DNA from: Bacillota bacterium
Lineage (GTDB): Bacteria > Bacillota > Clostridia > Lachnospirales > Lachnospiraceae
Reading direction: 5' to 3'
DNA length: 7,423 bases
Assembly (NCBI GenBank): GCA_023398615.1
Contig: JAEWSD010000132.1
Span: 1-7,423, forward strand
Notes under the pieces: generated by a model
Seen by the model: the letters and a program-made list of their open reading frames with translations, nothing else
Told to the model about the DNA's origin: nothing
The model's database searches: none
Translations under genes and position numbers: made by a program
Shown: piece by piece, positions 5,350-7,423 of the stretch
Layout of the letters: each line of letters begins with the position of its first letter
Position numbering within the stretch: position 1 is the first letter of the stretch

Positions 5350-6480
5350 ATGGATATTAAACAGTATGCTGACAAAGGGATTGTCGGTTTGGGCAATCTC
5401 TGCAGAATAGCAAAGGTAATGAAGAAAGCAGCGGACGGCAAAGATATAACGGTCGGCATGATTGGGGGCTCCATTACCCAGGGTTCGTTATCCAGCTCGC
5501 CGGAAACGTGCTATGCTTATCTGGTATACCGCTGGTGGGCGAATAAATTTAAAGACAGTAAAGTAACCTATATCAATGCAGGAATCGGAGCGACGACCTC
5601 TCAGTTTGGTGTTGCCAGGGCGGAAAGCGATCTGCTTTCCTACAATCCGGATTTCGTTATTGTCGAATTCAGTGTGAATGATAAGAACAGGGCGCCTTTT
5701 CAGGAAACCTATGAAGGATTAATCAGGAAAATACTGATGAGTCTGTCGGAGCCTGCCATACTGATTCTTAACAGCGTACAGTATGATGACGGGGTAAGCG
5801 CACAGGAGATACATAATGAAATCGGCAGGGCTTATGACCTTGCGATGATCAGCATGAAGGATAGCCTGTATGCGGAGGTAGCGGCAGGGCGTATTGTACG
5901 GGGTGACATTACGCCGGACGACCTGCATCCGAATGATACGGGACATAAACTTGTTTCGGAGATTGTAAATTACACTCTGGATAAAATATATGATGAGGTA
6001 TTCTCAGGGGAGTATCAGGATTCCTACAGGATTCAGGAACAGACTGTTACACCGAACCGTTACATGGACTCCCTTCGTTATGATAATAGAAATATCCGGC
6101 CTGCCTTAAAGGATTTCGAAACCGATTTTACAAAACAGGAACAGATCACCGATATATTCCGGAATGGCTGGAAGGCGGCAAACAAGGGAGCCTCCATCCA
6201 CTTCGAAGTGAAGGGCACAATGATATCCGTACAGTATCGCAGGACGGTCAAAAGAACCGCACCTATTGCAAAAGCAGTGATTGACGGTGATGAAAGCAGT
6301 GCGGTTATACTGGACGGCAATTTCGATGAAACCTGGGGAGACTGCCTGTATTTAACCGATCTGTTAACGGGAGGGGAGGACAGGCTGCATACCCTGGATA
6401 TAGAGATTATAGAAGCGGATGAAGCAGGCGGCATTGATTTCTATCTGGTTTCCGTCATAGCGGCAGACAGGACGGCCTGA
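5350..6480 (+). CDS. Cytoplasmic SGNH/GDSL-type hydrolase, probable carbohydrate esterase
   Basis: A 376-residue esterase of the SGNH superfamily. The four blocks are visible in order: Ser41 in MIGGSITQG (nucleophile), Gly78 in INAGIGATTS, Asn110 in VEFSVND, and the Asp190/His193 pair in PDDLHPNDTGH. The SGNH domain spans about residues 32-215. A C-terminal region (about 255-372) with alternating hydrophobic strands looks like a beta-sandwich accessory domain. No signal peptide or membrane helix is seen, so it should act inside the cell, most likely removing acetyl groups from an imported oligosaccharide; the substrate is inference. It has its own promoter and ribosome site and is followed 50 bases later by a LacI-family gene with no terminator between, which suggests a sugar-controlled operon continuing beyond the window. 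Superfamily assignment is firm. Lipase or thioesterase activity is less likely. Confidence 0.88.
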   Translation: MDIKQYADKGIVGLGNLCRIAKVMKKAADGKDITVGMIGGSITQGSLSSSPETCYAYLVYRWWANKFKDSKVTYINAGIGATTSQFGVARAESDLLSYNPDFVIVEFSVNDKNRAPFQETYEGLIRKILMSLSEPAILILNSVQYDDGVSAQEIHNEIGRAYDLAMISMKDSLYAEVAAGRIVRGDITPDDLHPNDTGHKLVSEIVNYTLDKIYDEVFSGEYQDSYRIQEQTVTPNRYMDSLRYDNRNIRPALKDFETDFTKQEQITDIFRNGWKAANKGASIHFEVKGTMISVQYRRTVKRTAPIAKAVIDGDESSAVILDGNFDETWGDCLYLTDLLTGGEDRLHTLDIEIIEADEAGGIDFYLVSVIAADRTA

Positions 6481-6530
6481 AAATAATTGAGAAGGTATTA
6501 TTATATAAAATATAGAATGAGGTGAAGCAG

Positions 6531-7423
6531 GTGAAAAAGATAACGATACAGGATGTTGCAAAGGAACTTAAGCTGTCCCGAAACACTGTCGCAAAAGCAT
6601 TGAATAACAGTGATACGGTTGCTTACGAGACAAGATATGTGGTAATTAAGAAAGCATACGAGATGGGGTACTGCAAACTCTCACCGGTTGTCCTGAATGA
6701 ATTTGAAATAAAGGATAAGCTGGAGAAGACAAAGACCGTTGTTGTTTTCGCACGCAGGGAATTGTCTACCTTCTGGAATCGGATTATTATGGGGATATCC
6801 GATGAACTGAATAAGAACAACTGCCGGCTGCAGTTTAATTTTATCAGTGAGGAAGATGAGGCAAATCATGTGTTACCTTTGGATATGAAGACAGATATGA
6901 GCGGGATCATTATTTTAAGTGTATTTAATAAATCCTATCTGCAACTGATTCTGAAAAGGGACGTACCGGTTATTTTTCTGGACGGCCCCAGCAATGTCCA
7001 TGATATATCTTCATTAGGTGATGTGGTGATCTTTGAAGGATATCACAGCACGAAACTGATTACGGAGCATCTGATAAAGCAGGGAATGCAGCGGATCGGT
7101 TTTATCGGAGATACCAGCTATTGCAGGACGATTGCCGACCGCTATGAAGGATACATGGCGGCGTTGAAAGAATACGGAATCGTTCCGGAAGAACAGTTTG
7201 TGATAACCGGACATGTGGAGTACAGATATTACCGCCGGGAAGAGGTAATTGCGGCAATGGAAAAGCTGACCGGAATGCCGGAGGCCTTTGTGTGTGCAAA
7301 CGATGATATTGCCAAGGATGCGATCCTGTGGCTTAAGGGTAAAGGTGTCTCGGTACCAAAGGATGTTGCGGTAACCGGCTTTGATGATAAGGAGGAAACA
7401 TCTATTCTGACCCCTTCCCTGAC
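6531..7423 (+). CDS. LacI-family transcriptional regulator, 3' end outside the window
   Basis: A sugar-responsive DNA-binding regulator, open to the window end (297 codons seen, about 40 short of a normal LacI-type protein). The start is GTG at 6531, with GAGGTG 6 bases upstream. The N-terminus has the family helix-turn-helix at about residues 4-26 (TIQDVAKELKLSRNTVAKAL), continuing to KAYEMGY (41-47). The hinge-helix consensus that usually follows (N-x-x-A-R-x-L) is not recognisable in residues 48-66. The ligand domain starts at about 68 (KTVVVFARR). It carries the standard QRIGFIGD (187-194), DRYEGYMAAL (203-212), FVCANDDIAKDAI (253-265) and VPKDVAVTGFDD (275-286) segments. It is probably co-transcribed with the esterase and may control it through the sites around 5176-5298. 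Effector unknown. Confidence 0.92.
   Translation, partial: MKKITIQDVAKELKLSRNTVAKALNNSDTVAYETRYVVIKKAYEMGYCKLSPVVLNEFEIKDKLEKTKTVVVFARRELSTFWNRIIMGISDELNKNNCRLQFNFISEEDEANHVLPLDMKTDMSGIIILSVFNKSYLQLILKRDVPVIFLDGPSNVHDISSLGDVVIFEGYHSTKLITEHLIKQGMQRIGFIGDTSYCRTIADRYEGYMAALKEYGIVPEEQFVITGHVEYRYYRREEVIAAMEKLTGMPEAFVCANDDIAKDAILWLKGKGVSVPKDVAVTGFDDKEETSILTPSL

Noticed and set aside
6487..6516. A separate promoter for the LacI-type gene (TTGAGA, 18 bases, TATAGA)
   Set aside because: The predicted start would overlap the ribosome site, and both boxes are weak; co-transcription with the esterase is simpler.

Overview
The window looks like a chromosomal segment of a Gram-positive anaerobe of the class Clostridia, most likely a Lachnospiraceae-type Firmicute. 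The grounds are moderate GC by eye, strong GGAGG-type ribosome binding sites, AT-rich intergenic regions with sigma-A-like promoters, a LacI-type regulator of a kind I associate with gut Firmicutes, and protein features typical of that group. This placement is inference, not a database result.

Layout: (1) 5-919, plus strand: a complete aldo/keto reductase ending in a strong hairpin (927-966) shared with the convergent gene. (2) 985-4995, minus strand: a phage-shock-type membrane-stress cluster, read pspA (4321-4995), ydjG-like zinc-ribbon protein (2841-3959), ydjH-like TPM-domain membrane protein (2026-2844) and ydjI-like SPFH protein with a C-terminal zinc ribbon (985-1965). This is the gene order of the Bacillus subtilis pspA-ydjGHI operon. 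Here, however, pspA is separated from the other three by a two-tier terminator hairpin (4243-4309) and a 153-bp inverted-repeat-bounded element (4064-4216). (3) 4996-5349: a divergent control region with a sigma-A-like pspA promoter, palindromes and direct repeats just upstream of it, and a forward promoter flanked and overlapped by two copies of a 14-bp palindrome. (4) 5350-7423, plus strand: a cytoplasmic SGNH/GDSL-type esterase with a C-terminal beta-rich domain, followed 50 bp later by a LacI-family regulator that runs off the window end.

How the genes may work together: PspA is a peripheral membrane-repair protein. By analogy with B. subtilis, the tail-anchored zinc-ribbon protein and the TPM protein would form a membrane platform that recruits the SPFH protein, which in turn positions PspA. 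The esterase and regulator look like the start of a separate carbohydrate-use operon, probably deacetylating an imported oligosaccharide under sugar control. Nothing seen links the two modules beyond the shared intergenic region. I do not see a wholly new system. The most unusual material is regulatory: the split of the psp cluster, the repeat element, and the two sets of symmetric sites in the divergent promoter region.
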